This document shows positions 52,015 to 61,718 of a stretch of 64,000 nucleotides of DNA, piece by piece; position 1 is the first letter of the stretch; every line of letters begins with the position of its first letter. The DNA comes from Nibrella saemangeumensis. GTDB lineage: Bacteria; Bacteroidota; Bacteroidia; Cytophagales; Spirosomataceae. Location of the stretch: NCBI RefSeq assembly GCF_039541915.1, contig NZ_BAABHD010000022.1, positions 186,001 to 250,000 on the forward strand, read 5' to 3'. The notes under the pieces were generated by a model. The model was not told where the DNA came from. It made no database searches and saw only the letters and a list, made by a program, of their open reading frames with translations. Both the position numbers and the translations under genes were made by a program.

Positions 52015-53403
52015 TTGAAACGATACCTGCTTCTTTTTGGCCTGCTGCCTGCCCTCCTCCTAAACTGTACCGGATCGCGAACAACGCCCCGGACCGATGC
52101 CGGCACTGGGGACAAACAACTGGCAGACCGGCAATCCGGTAAGGCACCACAAGTGGTGGAACAACTCGACATTGCGAAGGTGTGGCCGGGGCACCCGGTC
52201 GGCTTTTCGCTGCTGACCCACCCGCCCCACCAGTACGTAGCCTACTACGACCAGGACCGGCACCTGACGGTAGCTTACCGGCGCCTGGGGCAGAATCGCT
52301 GGACCTATCAGGTATTGCCCACGCGGGTAGGCTGGGACAGCCACAATTACATCGCCATGGCGCTGGACCGGAACGGGCATCTGCACCTGTCGGGCAATAT
52401 GCACAGCGATACCCTCAAGTATTTCTATGCAACCCGGCCGCACGACATTACCTCTATCCGGCGTATGCCGGGCATGACCGGGCGGGAAGAGCTGCGGACC
52501 ACCTACCCGGAGTTTTTCAACGGACCGGCCGGCGAAATGATCTTTGCCTACCGGGATGGGTCCAGCGGCTCGGGCAACCAGATATACAACCGCTATGATC
52601 CGGCACAGAACGTATGGAAGCGGCTGCTCGATACACCCCTTGTTGATGGCGAAGGCCTGATGAACGCTTACCTGAAGGGACCGCTGGTGGGGCCGGATGG
52701 CTACTACCACCTGGTCTGGGTATGGCGCGATACGCCCGATGCCGCTACCAATCATGATCTGAGCTACGCCCGCAGCAAAGACCTCATCCACTGGGAGAAA
52801 AGTAACGGTACTCCGCTGCGCCTGCCCATCACCCTGGCCACCGCCGAAATTATCGATCCCGTACCGGCCAAAGGCGGGATGATCAACGGCAATACCGTGA
52901 TTGGCTTTGATGCGCAGCAGCGCCCGGTTATCACATACCATAAGTACGATGGGCAGGGCAACACCCAGATTTACAACGCCCGCCGGGAGGCTACGGGCTG
53001 GAAGCTATACCAGGCTACCGACTGGCAGCACCGCTGGGAGTTTGGGGGTGGCGGCTCCATCGAAGCTGAAGTAGGCGTGCAACCGGTGCAGGTGAGCAGA
53101 AGCGGTCAACTCACCATGGCGTATAAAAGCAAAAGGGCCGGCGACGGCCTGCTGGTATTGGACCCGACTACTCTTAAGCCTGTCCAGACGCTGCCGTTTC
53201 CGGTCAAAACACCACCGGCCCTGCTAAACGCCGAAACGCTGTTCCCCGGTATTCAGGTAAACATCCGCGAAGATGATAATACGGTTCCGGAGCCGGACTC
53301 CCGTTATATCCTCCGCTGGGAAACGCTGGGCCGTAACCGCGATCGTCCCCGGCAGGGACCGATACCCGAGCCGGGTATGCTGCGGCTGTACCGGCTCCGG
53401 TAG
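52015..53403 (+). CDS. BNR-4 repeat-containing lipoprotein (possible polysaccharide lyase-like propeller)
   Basis: 462 residues from a TTG start; the signal peptide KRYLLLFGLLPALLLNC with lipobox begins there and no nearby ATG fits. BNR_4 propeller features include QYVAYYDQDRHLTVAYRRLG, VGWDSHNYIAMALDRNGHLHLSGNMHSDTLKYFYATRPHDITS, EGLMNAYLKGPLVGPDGYYHLVWVWRDTPD and NHDLSYARSKDLIHWEKSNGTPLRLPITL. The WDSHNYIAMALDRNGHLHxSGNMH segment resembles that of seven-bladed ulvan-lyase-type and BNR-4 proteins, so polysaccharide cleavage is possible but unproven. It is lipid-anchored, probably at the outer membrane. Confidence 0.8.
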   Translation: MKRYLLLFGLLPALLLNCTGSRTTPRTDAGTGDKQLADRQSGKAPQVVEQLDIAKVWPGHPVGFSLLTHPPHQYVAYYDQDRHLTVAYRRLGQNRWTYQVLPTRVGWDSHNYIAMALDRNGHLHLSGNMHSDTLKYFYATRPHDITSIRRMPGMTGREELRTTYPEFFNGPAGEMIFAYRDGSSGSGNQIYNRYDPAQNVWKRLLDTPLVDGEGLMNAYLKGPLVGPDGYYHLVWVWRDTPDAATNHDLSYARSKDLIHWEKSNGTPLRLPITLATAEIIDPVPAKGGMINGNTVIGFDAQQRPVITYHKYDGQGNTQIYNARREATGWKLYQATDWQHRWEFGGGGSIEAEVGVQPVQVSRSGQLTMAYKSKRAGDGLLVLDPTTLKPVQTLPFPVKTPPALLNAETLFPGIQVNIREDDNTVPEPDSRYILRWETLGRNRDRPRQGPIPEPGMLRLYRLR

Positions 53404-53754
53404 GGTGCAGGTTATGACCATCATTGATTCATTTGTTAACCTGGCTCCACGAACCCTTTCGCCAAAGCCGATAGGCACGAGACACGATCCTTACTGAAAA
53501 CGCCACGGCGTAGGCGGCTGTCGGCATACTTTTCGCTTTCCCCGCAGCGATCGGGAAATAGGTATTCTCCAGCGGGCTGCCCGCCTGGCCGGTCATCCCT
53601 AAAATTCTCCGCTCATACCCAAAATTCACCAACAAGACATAAATTTGACAAAGTACCTTGCCTTGCATAGTACTATATTATACATTCGTCCTGGCTGAGG
53701 TTAAATCGTGCCCCGCTACACCATTAGTTTGCTTCAGTTAGACGACGAAAAAGC
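53404..53754. other. Intergenic stretch upstream of the ABC/M1 operon
   Basis: No confident gene. A minus-strand frame (53429-53668, 79 codons) is intact but has no recognised family and no start context, so it is left out as a gene. An AT-rich region near 53640-53685 contains TAGTACTA (53669-53676), a small palindrome. TTAGTTTG (53724-53731), a near-match to the -7 consensus, lies 24 bases before the ATPase start and is the best promoter candidate. Confidence 0.4.
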
Positions 53755-54660
53755 ATGGAGTTAAAAATCAATAACATCTCGAAGACCTATCCCAACGGCG
53801 TTACTGCGCTTAGCCAGGTTTCCCTCTGCATTCCCAACGGTATGTATGGTCTGCTCGGTCCTAATGGGGCGGGTAAATCTACGTTAATGAGGATTTTGGC
53901 AACGCTTCAGGACCCCAGTGAAGGAACCATACACCTGGGCGATATCGATATGCTCAATGATAAGGATGAGGTCCGTAAAACACTGGGCTACCTCCCCCAG
54001 GAGTTCGGGCTGTATCCCAAGGCAACTGCAGAAAACCTGCTGGATTATTTTGCGGTATTGAAAGGGTTTTCGCAAAAAAAAGCCCGCCGGGAGGTAGTCG
54101 AATCGCTCTTGAAAAAAGTGAATCTCTGGGATGCACGCCGGCAAAAGCTGGGCGGCTTTTCCGGGGGGATGCGCCAGCGTTTCGGCATTGCCGTGGCGCT
54201 GCTGGGTAATCCAAAGCTACTCATTGTGGATGAGCCTACCGCCGGACTTGACCCAACTGAACGGGTGAGATTCCTCAATCTGCTCAGTGAGCTGGGCGAA
54301 AACAGTGTGGTGCTCCTGTCGACCCATATCGTGGAGGATGTTTCCGAATTATGCACCAACATGGCCATTATCAACAAAGGGGAGATTCTGCTGGAAACGC
54401 AGCCGCTGGCGGCCATAAACGCGCTGCGGGGAAAGATATGGCGGCTGATGATTGAAAAAAGTGGGCTTCCGGAGCTTGAGCAGCATCACCAGGTGATTTC
54501 AACCAAATTATTCTCGGGAAAAACGGTGGTTCATGTGTACAGTGACATACAGCCGGGAAGTGGATTTGAGATGGTTGAGCCGGATCTGGAAGATGTCTAT
54601 TTCAGCACCATGACCGGCCTTATGGGAACGGGCAGAAAGAAACAGGAGGCAGCCTTATGA
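53755..54660 (+). CDS. ABC transporter ATP-binding protein
   Basis: 301 residues with a single ATPase domain: Walker A GPNGAGKST, Q-loop LPQEFGLYPKATAENLLDYFAVL, signature FSGGMRQRFGIA, Walker B LLIVDEPTAGLDP and switch His in STHIVEDV. It is of the ABC-2/CcmA-type exporter class. It overlaps the next gene (membrane permease/aminopeptidase) by four bases (ATGA), so they form one complex. The substrate is unknown. Confidence 0.93.
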   Translation: MELKINNISKTYPNGVTALSQVSLCIPNGMYGLLGPNGAGKSTLMRILATLQDPSEGTIHLGDIDMLNDKDEVRKTLGYLPQEFGLYPKATAENLLDYFAVLKGFSQKKARREVVESLLKKVNLWDARRQKLGGFSGGMRQRFGIAVALLGNPKLLIVDEPTAGLDPTERVRFLNLLSELGENSVVLLSTHIVEDVSELCTNMAIINKGEILLETQPLAAINALRGKIWRLMIEKSGLPELEQHHQVISTKLFSGKTVVHVYSDIQPGSGFEMVEPDLEDVYFSTMTGLMGTGRKKQEAAL

Positions 54661-57600
54661 TATTCCGTCAGATCTTCCGCTATGAATTCGGGTATCAGCT
54701 CAGCAGCCCTTCTACCTGGGTCTATTTTTTCCTGGCTTTCATGGTTTCTTTCTGGTTCACCGCAATCGTACGACCCGGTGATGATACCATTTACCTGAAC
54801 GCACCTTCATTTCTTGTCTTCGCGACAATTTTCAACAGTGTGATCTGGCTGCTCACGGCCGGTGTCATTGCCGGGCAGGCTGCTGCCCGGGACGTGCAGA
54901 CCCGGATGTTTCCTCTCGTGTATACCACACCGGTAAGCAAATGGAAGTACCTCTCCGGACGTTTCACGGCTGCCTTTCTGCTTAACGCATTGATTCACCT
55001 GGTTATTCCCATCGGGTTTTTTCTAAGCTTTTACCTCCGCACAGGGCAGCCGGGGCAGATAGGTCCGTTCAGTCTGAAAGCGTTTCTATCCGCTTATTTC
55101 TACCTCTCATTGCCGCTGGCCTTTTATGTTACCGCCTGTCAGTTTTCTGTGTCAGTGGTACAGCGGAAAGCTATCGCAGCTTTACTGGTAAGTTTTCTCC
55201 TGTTTCCCATCCTTTCCCAACTCATCGGTTACTCGGTAGCCGTCTGGCTGGGAAAGTTAGAGCTGTACAATCTGGTTGATCTGGTCGGGGTTTCTCTTAT
55301 CAAGGAAATCGAAACCTGGACGCCTTTTGAACGGAACAACCGGTTTATTCAGCTTACTGGTACGCTGTTGTGGAACCGGCTGATCTGGTTTGCCATAGCC
55401 ACCCTGCTGCTGGCCTATAGTTACCACCTCTTTACGTTCACGCACCAGGTTGAAAATTCAGCCCCGAAAAGAAAGAAGAAAAAGACGGCTGCCGAAGTAG
55501 CGGTTACCGATCTTCCGGCGGTGGAGTCTACAGCGGCCTCTTTTTTTCTGCCTTCTTTTGGGCGTTCTGCCTGGTTCAGCCAGCTGCTGGCGATAACCCG
55601 GTCTTCTTTCCGGTATATCGCCGGGAGCAAAACCGGACTTACCCTTGTCGGTCTGTATGCCCTCCATCTGGTCGTTTTTGCGGGCGAATACCTGAAAGCA
55701 AAAGGGGTGCCGCAATATGCCACCCCCATGAACGTACTCCCGATGCTTACCGCATCCCTGACGAATACCGATTCGGGCCTGGTCCTCATTCCCATGCTCC
55801 TTACTTTTTTAGCCGGAGAACTGATCTGGCGCGAACGGGAGTCCAATCTGAATGCCATGTCAGATACTATGCCTGTATCGGAGTGGGGGCTTTTTCTTGG
55901 TAAGTTTCTGGGTCTGGCCCTGGTGATTGGCCTTTGGATGGGCTTTCTGCTGCTGGCGGGCATAGGGATACAGCTTATCAATGGGCAGACCAGTGTGGCA
56001 CTCGGGGTATTTATCAAAGCCTTGTTTGGGATCCAGCTCATCAATTACCTGCTGTTTGCGATGCTGGTGATGGCTGTACATGCCCTGGTGAACCATAAAT
56101 ACCTGGGTCATCTGGCCGTACTGATGGTGTATCTGTGCCTGGTTTTTCCCGAAAAACTGGGTATTGAGCACAACCTGTTCCTCTATGGTTCAGACCCTGG
56201 CGGGTCCTATACGGACATGAGAGGGTATGGTCCTTTTCTCGCTCCCTTCCTTTGGTTTAAAGCCTACTGGTTTGGCTGGGCTCTGCTCCTGGCGGTAGTG
56301 GGCAAGTTACTGCTGGTTCGCACGATGCCGGAACACTTCAGGGGAAGAGTCCAGCTCATTAAGAACCGGTTCACACGGTCTACCACTTTAACCGCCCTGG
56401 CCGGGTTGGTCATTGTACTGGTTACAGGCGGCTATATCGTTTACAATACCAATGTGTTGAATGAGTATGTTTCTTCCGGTACATGGGTCGAGCAGAAGGC
56501 GGGCTATGAAATCCACTATCGGAAGTATCTCAACCGGCCGCAGCCCAGCGTTACCGGCACAAAAGTAAACGTTGAATTATATCCCCGGGAGCGAAAGGCC
56601 GAGATCCGGGGGCGTTATAAACTGGTCAATCTGACCCAGGTACCGGTTGACACCGTTTGTCTGGATATCAAACATGGCGTGGAAACCAGGAATATCCGCT
56701 TTAACGTGCCGGCGCGGGCGGTGGTAGACGATCGGTTTCACGGTTTTACTACCTACAAACTGCAAAAACCGCTACAGCCGGGAGACTCCGTGCAGCTGAA
56801 TTTTGAGGTCGTGTGGCAGTCGAAAGGGTTCCGGAATAAGGGTATGGATGTGTCGGTGGTCGAGAATGGGACGTACTTTATCAATTATGAGAGGCTGCCG
56901 ACGATCGGTTATAGTCTGAATCGCGAACTCCGGAACGACCCGGACAGAAAGAACTATGGCTTATCCGATTGGAAGCTGCCTTCGTTGTATGATCCCAATT
57001 CGCGCCAGGTAAGGTCGGGACAGGAACTGATCAGCTTTGAGGCTGTAGTCGGCACGGAGGCAGGACAGACCGCCATTGCACCCGGAAAGCTGGTACGGGC
57101 ATGGAACGAGAAAGGCCGGAGCTATTTTCAGTATGCTACCCATGCTCCGATCCGGAATACCTTCTCTATCTTCTCGGCCCGGTACGAAAAATACGCTTCG
57201 GTCTGGAAAGACACGGTTTCCGGCAGAAAGCGGGATGTAACGTTCACGATTTATTATCATCCCGGCCATGCTGAGAACGTTAAGCGAATCGCGAGGAGTG
57301 TGCAGGCTGCTCTTCCTTATTTTACCCGGACGTTTGGGCCCTACCCCCACGATCATCTTACCATCACGGAACGTTCCGACTCGGAAGGGTTTTTGAATGC
57401 GGAGCCCTCCGCCGTTGACTTTGGAGAACCGTTTGTTCTGTTAAATCAGAACGACAATCCGCAGGCACTGGATGTTGTCTTTTTTGCCATGGCGCACGAA
57501 GTGGCGCATCAGTGGTTTGGAACAGGGCAGGTTATTCCGGCCGCTTCCGAAGGCGCACCCGTCGTGTCTGAGTCGGTGGCCAACTATTCAGGCTTACAGG

Positions 57601-58295
57601 TGGTAGAGCATACGTACGGTGAGGAGCAGGTAGGTCTGCTGCTTCAGATGTGGAGAGATGACTATGAAGTCCCCCGAATGTGGTACATGAACAGTTTGCT
57701 GCAGGCCAATGATCCATTTCTGGGTTACCGCAAAGGAGTAATGGCCTTGTACGCCCTGACCCGGTATACACATAAAGAAGCGGTAAACGACGCCTTGCGG
57801 CAAATGCTTACCAGGCATGGTACCGGAAAGCCACCGCTGCCAAACACCCTGGATCTGTATCGGGAGTTGAAGGCAGCGATGCCCGATTCACTGCATGGGC
57901 TGCTGAGCGATTATTTCGAGAAAAACCTGTACTGGCAGATGAAGACGGACCAGGTAAGTGCGGAGCAGATCGATGCCAGAAACTGGAAAGTCACCCTCCG
58001 GGTAAAAGCGAAAAAATACATCATTGACAGCACCGGATCGGACATTGCGCAGCCCTTAAATGACTGGATTGAAATAGGCGTTTTTGCTCCCGGTGTAAAA
58101 AGTAAGCCGCTTTACCGGCAGAAGCACAAAATCACCGCGGAAGAAACCACCATTACGGTACGGGTATCCGAAAAGCCGGCCCAGGCAGGTATTGATCCGT
58201 ACTACCTGCTTTTCGATCTTTTCCTGGACGATAACCGGAAGAACGTGACGATCAAGGGGGATGGGGTGGAGAATTTGAAACAGGGCCTGTTGTAA
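54657..58295 (+). CDS. ABC transporter permease fused to an M1-family aminopeptidase
   Basis: 1212 residues. Residues about 1-270 and 300-570 form two blocks of ABC-2-type membrane helices (FLAFMVSFWFTAIV, VIWLLTAGVIAGQAAARDVQTRMFPLVYTTPVSKWKYLSGRF, TFLAGELIWRERESNLNAMSDTMPVSEWGLFLGKFLGLALVIGLWMGFLLLAG), joined by a basic linker KRKKKKTA. After a further membrane helix near 585, residues about 620-1200 form an M1 gluzincin domain: HEVAH at 947-951 with SESVANYSG (Glu972) supplying the third zinc ligand, and a probable catalytic Tyr in YRKGVMALYAL. The spacing between second His and Glu is 20 residues, where classic M1 enzymes have 18. The GxMEN motif is not clear (GFLNAEPSAVDFGEP). The zinc domain is predicted outside the membrane, linking transport to peptide trimming. 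Confidence 0.92.
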   Translation: MIFRQIFRYEFGYQLSSPSTWVYFFLAFMVSFWFTAIVRPGDDTIYLNAPSFLVFATIFNSVIWLLTAGVIAGQAAARDVQTRMFPLVYTTPVSKWKYLSGRFTAAFLLNALIHLVIPIGFFLSFYLRTGQPGQIGPFSLKAFLSAYFYLSLPLAFYVTACQFSVSVVQRKAIAALLVSFLLFPILSQLIGYSVAVWLGKLELYNLVDLVGVSLIKEIETWTPFERNNRFIQLTGTLLWNRLIWFAIATLLLAYSYHLFTFTHQVENSAPKRKKKKTAAEVAVTDLPAVESTAASFFLPSFGRSAWFSQLLAITRSSFRYIAGSKTGLTLVGLYALHLVVFAGEYLKAKGVPQYATPMNVLPMLTASLTNTDSGLVLIPMLLTFLAGELIWRERESNLNAMSDTMPVSEWGLFLGKFLGLALVIGLWMGFLLLAGIGIQLINGQTSVALGVFIKALFGIQLINYLLFAMLVMAVHALVNHKYLGHLAVLMVYLCLVFPEKLGIEHNLFLYGSDPGGSYTDMRGYGPFLAPFLWFKAYWFGWALLLAVVGKLLLVRTMPEHFRGRVQLIKNRFTRSTTLTALAGLVIVLVTGGYIVYNTNVLNEYVSSGTWVEQKAGYEIHYRKYLNRPQPSVTGTKVNVELYPRERKAEIRGRYKLVNLTQVPVDTVCLDIKHGVETRNIRFNVPARAVVDDRFHGFTTYKLQKPLQPGDSVQLNFEVVWQSKGFRNKGMDVSVVENGTYFINYERLPTIGYSLNRELRNDPDRKNYGLSDWKLPSLYDPNSRQVRSGQELISFEAVVGTEAGQTAIAPGKLVRAWNEKGRSYFQYATHAPIRNTFSIFSARYEKYASVWKDTVSGRKRDVTFTIYYHPGHAENVKRIARSVQAALPYFTRTFGPYPHDHLTITERSDSEGFLNAEPSAVDFGEPFVLLNQNDNPQALDVVFFAMAHEVAHQWFGTGQVIPAASEGAPVVSESVANYSGLQVVEHTYGEEQVGLLLQMWRDDYEVPRMWYMNSLLQANDPFLGYRKGVMALYALTRYTHKEAVNDALRQMLTRHGTGKPPLPNTLDLYRELKAAMPDSLHGLLSDYFEKNLYWQMKTDQVSAEQIDARNWKVTLRVKAKKYIIDSTGSDIAQPLNDWIEIGVFAPGVKSKPLYRQKHKITAEETTITVRVSEKPAQAGIDPYYLLFDLFLDDNRKNVTIKGDGVENLKQGLL

Positions 58296-58408
58296 CCTTA
58301 TGCCACAGAAATAAGTTGATACTGAACGAATCAGTAGCCCCCTGACGCAGACCATGTGGCTCTGGCGAAGTTAGTATAATGAAACAGAGCAGTTAGAAGC
58401 CATTCCGT

Positions 58409-59578
58409 ATGAGTCAATTGAAGCTGATTCCTATAAAACGCCGGATTTGGGGGTTGCTGGTTGTCGGTATGCTGGCCGTTGTTGTCGTGCTGGCACAGGG
58501 TTGCAATCCGATCAGAGCACTGGGTAAAAATCCATCCGGGGAGGCCCTGAAACGAATTGAAGCGCTGCCTAATTACCAGGACGGCGCGTTTCAGAACCTG
58601 GATCAGATCGTTCAGAATGTCCAGACGGTGGCGCCGGCCACCACAACGCCGGTACGAAGAGGCCCACGCTGGTTACGGATGCTAAAGTACGTTACGGGGC
58701 AACCCAAAGAGCTGCTTCCGGCCAAACCGCTCATAACCGTTAAAACCGATCTGGTCAATGCAACCTACACCAGGCCGACGGTTGTCTGGTTTGGTCACTC
58801 GTCGTTTCTGTTGAAAACAGGTTCGGTTAACATTCTTTTCGATCCCAGCTTTAGTGGCTTTGCCGGTCCGTTCAAAGGGGCCATCAGGGCGTTTGACGGG
58901 AGCAATGTCTATGACCATGACGATATGCCGGTGATCGATGCGCTGGTCATATCGCACGATCATTATGATCACCTGGATTACCTGACGGTCAAAAGACTGC
59001 GAAAAAAAGTCAAACGAGTGATAGTGCCGATCGGGGTAGGTTCTCATTTCAGGCACTGGGGTTTTCCCGACGATATGATTACCGAACTCAACTGGAACGA
59101 GTCTGCCAGGCTGTCGGAGGCAATAACGATCACGGCAACCCCGGCTCATCACCGGTCTAACCGGACGTTCAAACAAGTCAGAAAGACCTTATGGGCATCG
59201 TACGTAATCAAAGCGGATGGCCATACGGTCTTTTTTAGCGGTGATAGCGGATACAGCCGGCACTTCAAACTAATCGGTGAGCAATACGGTCCCTTTGACC
59301 TGGCGTTGCTGGAATGTGGGCAGTACAATGTAAAGTGGCCGCAAAGCCATATGTTTCCCACGCAAACCGCCCAGGCCGCGCTGGATCTGCGGGCGGCTAT
59401 GACCTTGCCCGTTCACTGGGGCAAATACGCGGAGTCGGAGCATGCCTGGAACGAATCGGTCAATCTGTACGTGAAAGCGGCCGATAGCCTGCACGTTCCG
59501 GTGACGGTGCCGCGCATTGGCGAACCGTATACCATTGGCACGGCGGCAAAGCGGACTGCCTGGTGGAATGAGTTCTAG
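58409..59578 (+). CDS. Metallo-beta-lactamase-fold hydrolase, lipid-anchored (UlaG/NAPE-PLD-like)
   Basis: 389 residues. The hydrophobic N-terminal helix ends in a lipobox LAQGC (about residue 31), predicting a periplasm-facing lipoprotein. The MBL fold contains VVWFGHSSFLLKTGSVNILFDPSF, the metal-binding ALVISHDHYDHLDYL (HxHxDH), VFFSGDSGYSRHF with the bridging Asp, and MTLPVHWGKYAESEHAW with the last His. The layout matches the UlaG/NAPE-hydrolysing phospholipase-D branch. The substrate could be a lactone, phosphodiester or lipid and is not deducible. It stands alone, 114 bases after the ABC/M1 operon. Confidence 0.9.
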   Translation: MSQLKLIPIKRRIWGLLVVGMLAVVVVLAQGCNPIRALGKNPSGEALKRIEALPNYQDGAFQNLDQIVQNVQTVAPATTTPVRRGPRWLRMLKYVTGQPKELLPAKPLITVKTDLVNATYTRPTVVWFGHSSFLLKTGSVNILFDPSFSGFAGPFKGAIRAFDGSNVYDHDDMPVIDALVISHDHYDHLDYLTVKRLRKKVKRVIVPIGVGSHFRHWGFPDDMITELNWNESARLSEAITITATPAHHRSNRTFKQVRKTLWASYVIKADGHTVFFSGDSGYSRHFKLIGEQYGPFDLALLECGQYNVKWPQSHMFPTQTAQAALDLRAAMTLPVHWGKYAESEHAWNESVNLYVKAADSLHVPVTVPRIGEPYTIGTAAKRTAWWNEF

Positions 59579-59940
59579 CGGTTCGCTTTGGCTTATAAGG
59601 CTAAAATGCTTCCCGTGCGGAGTGCGATACGATTGATGCTTTCCCCACTTGAAACAGAGCAACCGATAGTCTCGGCGAATGCGATCCTTCTAAGTTTTCT
59701 GAAGAAGGGCGGCTGTCCCTAACCGGCTTACCTTCTTAACCAATGAGTAAAAGTAGTATTCTTCTGAGCAAATAAGCCTTTCGACGTAAATCCTCCCTGT
59801 AGTAAGCGACGAAGGCGTTTACGTTAACTGCAGCTTTTGCTTTTTTTCAAGAAAAAATTACAGTTGAGTAAGGTGATTTTGCGGAAAAGTTGTCTTGTGA
59901 ATATACGACTGCAAATTCCTGACCTCCTAACTGACCGGCT
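59579..59940. other. Intergenic stretch upstream of the third sigma gene
   Basis: No gene seen on either strand. The region becomes AT-rich toward the sigma start (about 59820-59900, with runs of A and T), consistent with a promoter zone, but I find no exact TAnnTTTG box. Confidence 0.5.
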
Positions 59941-60636
59941 ATGCACATTCGTTCCTTAATGGATTCCACTCCACAACCTTACCAGGCAGACCTGATCGTC
60001 ATTCGCTCATCCGATCCGCCGGGTACGTCCACGGAGGAGAGCCCGGTCCATACAGAAACGGAACTTTTCATCAGAAAGGCCTTCGCTGAAAATCCCCAGA
60101 AGGGATGCGAGTTGCTCTTTCAGCGCTATCACCAGGCTTTGTGCAGTCATGCCGTTCGGTTCGTCTATTCCAGAGAAACCGCCGAGGATTTGGTGAGTGA
60201 GGTATTCTGTACCTTTTGGAAGACAAAAGCGTACGAAAGCGTCAACTCATCGTACCGCTATTATTTATTTCGGAGTGTTCGAAATGCGGCCTACAATTAC
60301 CTCCGGCTGGAATTTCAGCCCTTAGAGGATATTACGCTGGCAGAAAGCCGGGAGGAGATCGCCAGTTTGCGTCCGGATCAGGTCCTGCAGTATGAAGAAG
60401 TCTTTCACCGGGTAGAAGACCTGGTGGAGTCACTGCCTCCCCAGTGCCGCCGAGTGTTTTTGCTAAGTCGATTTGAAGGCCGGAAATACCAGGAGATCGC
60501 CCAGGAGTTGGGCATCTCCATTAAAACCGTGGAGGTGCACCTGGTTAAAGCCTTAAGCATCATTCGGAAAGGACTTAAGGATCATTGGCTCGTGGTCATG
60601 CTGGCTATCGGGCGATTGTTCCCTTTTGATTACTGA
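59941..60636 (+). CDS. ECF RNA polymerase sigma-70 factor, system 3
   Basis: 231 residues, longer than the other two because of a leading stretch of about 45 residues before region 2. The internal ATG at codon 7 (59959) is an alternative start. Region 2 is GCELLFQRYHQALCSHAVRFVYSRETAEDLVSEVFCTFWKTKAYES; region 4 is LPPQCRRVFLLSRFEGRKYQEIAQELGISIKTVEVHLVKALSIIRKGL. It is the sigma partner of the fecR gene 48 bases downstream and presumably drives the following STN-type susC. Confidence 0.92.
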   Translation: MHIRSLMDSTPQPYQADLIVIRSSDPPGTSTEESPVHTETELFIRKAFAENPQKGCELLFQRYHQALCSHAVRFVYSRETAEDLVSEVFCTFWKTKAYESVNSSYRYYLFRSVRNAAYNYLRLEFQPLEDITLAESREEIASLRPDQVLQYEEVFHRVEDLVESLPPQCRRVFLLSRFEGRKYQEIAQELGISIKTVEVHLVKALSIIRKGLKDHWLVVMLAIGRLFPFDY

Positions 60637-60684
60637 GAAGCAGGCGTTGATTCTAAGTTTTCTATCCTCAAGTAATCTGAAATT

Positions 60685-61692
60685 ATGGAAGCTGATATTA
60701 ATAAAGAGCTAATATTTAATCATTTCGCCCGGAAGTCGTCTCCTCTGCAACGTGAACTGATCGCGCAGTGGCTGCGGGAAAAAGAAAACGAGGAGCAGTA
60801 TTACCGGTGGCTTGAGGAATGGGAGGCTGCCCACCCGCAATACCTGGCGCAGACGCAGCCGGCGCTGGCGGCTTTTAGTCAGTTTCTGGCGAAGAACCCG
60901 CATACGGATGAGCCTGTTGCCGCTATCTCCACGGCTGATCAATACCTGTTCAGGCAACGGACCATCCGGCGCTGGTTTGTGGCAGCCTCTATCCTGCTGC
61001 TTTTAGGAATGGGAGGCTTTCTGATGCGGGACCAACTACGGTATCATACGTATGCCACCAGCTTTGGCGAAACCCGTTCGATTCGGCTGGCTGATGGGAG
61101 TGATGTCGTACTCAACGCTAATTCTAGGTTACGCGTACCCCGCTGGGGGTTTGGCCGGGAAACACGGGAGGTACTCCTGAAGGGGGAAGCCCTTTTTTCG
61201 GTAACCCATACGGCCGATGATCAGAAGTTTATCGTTAAGACCGAGCGAAAGGTGGACGTAGTTGTCCTGGGAACCGAGTTTACCGTATTCGCCCGAAACC
61301 GCGGAGCCCGGGTAGCCCTTAACAAAGGAAAAGTAGAGATCCATTATCAGCAAAATAATACCGCGAAACAGGTTACCATGAAACCGGGCGACCTGGTCTC
61401 GATTGATAGCCGGAACCAGCTTGCCCATAAGACTACCAAAGATCCCCAGGAGCAGGCAGCGTGGCGGCAGAAACGATTCGTCTTTGAAGAGACAACCTTA
61501 CAGGAGGTAGCGTATCTGCTGGAAGAGAATTACGGCATACACGTCGACATCAGTGATAGTACGTTAGCCCAACGTAAGCTGATGGGATCATTCCGGGCAG
61601 AAAATGTGGATCAACTCCTGCAATCTATTTCAGAACTGTTAGATATTACCGTTGTCCGTCAGGGCAATCATGTTCGGCTTTCCGACCAATAA
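60685..61692 (+). CDS. FecR family anti-sigma factor / signal transducer, system 3
   Basis: 335 residues. The cytoplasmic domain at about 1-90 (LIFNHFARKSSPLQRELIAQWLREKENEEQYYRWLEEWEAAHP) differs in wording from system 1, which suits its different sigma partner. A membrane helix lies at about 94-113 (WFVAASILLLLGMGGFLM). The periplasmic FecR domain follows (TSFGETRSIRLADGSDVVLNANSRLRVPRWGFGRETREVLLKGEALFSV, VVLGTEFTVFARN), and the C-terminal DUF4974 is FVFEETTLQEVAYLLEENYGIHVDI. It relays signal from the STN-type SusC encoded 26 bases downstream. Confidence 0.93.
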   Translation: MEADINKELIFNHFARKSSPLQRELIAQWLREKENEEQYYRWLEEWEAAHPQYLAQTQPALAAFSQFLAKNPHTDEPVAAISTADQYLFRQRTIRRWFVAASILLLLGMGGFLMRDQLRYHTYATSFGETRSIRLADGSDVVLNANSRLRVPRWGFGRETREVLLKGEALFSVTHTADDQKFIVKTERKVDVVVLGTEFTVFARNRGARVALNKGKVEIHYQQNNTAKQVTMKPGDLVSIDSRNQLAHKTTKDPQEQAAWRQKRFVFEETTLQEVAYLLEENYGIHVDISDSTLAQRKLMGSFRAENVDQLLQSISELLDITVVRQGNHVRLSDQ

Positions 61693-61718
61693 GGAAGCAA
61701 TCCTAAACCCTTAAACGT

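Noticed and set aside
53429..53668. Minus-strand frame of 79 codons between the BNR-4 and ABC genes
   Set aside because: Intact and not overlapping another gene, but no family, promoter or partner was recognised; kept only as a note in the intergenic entry.
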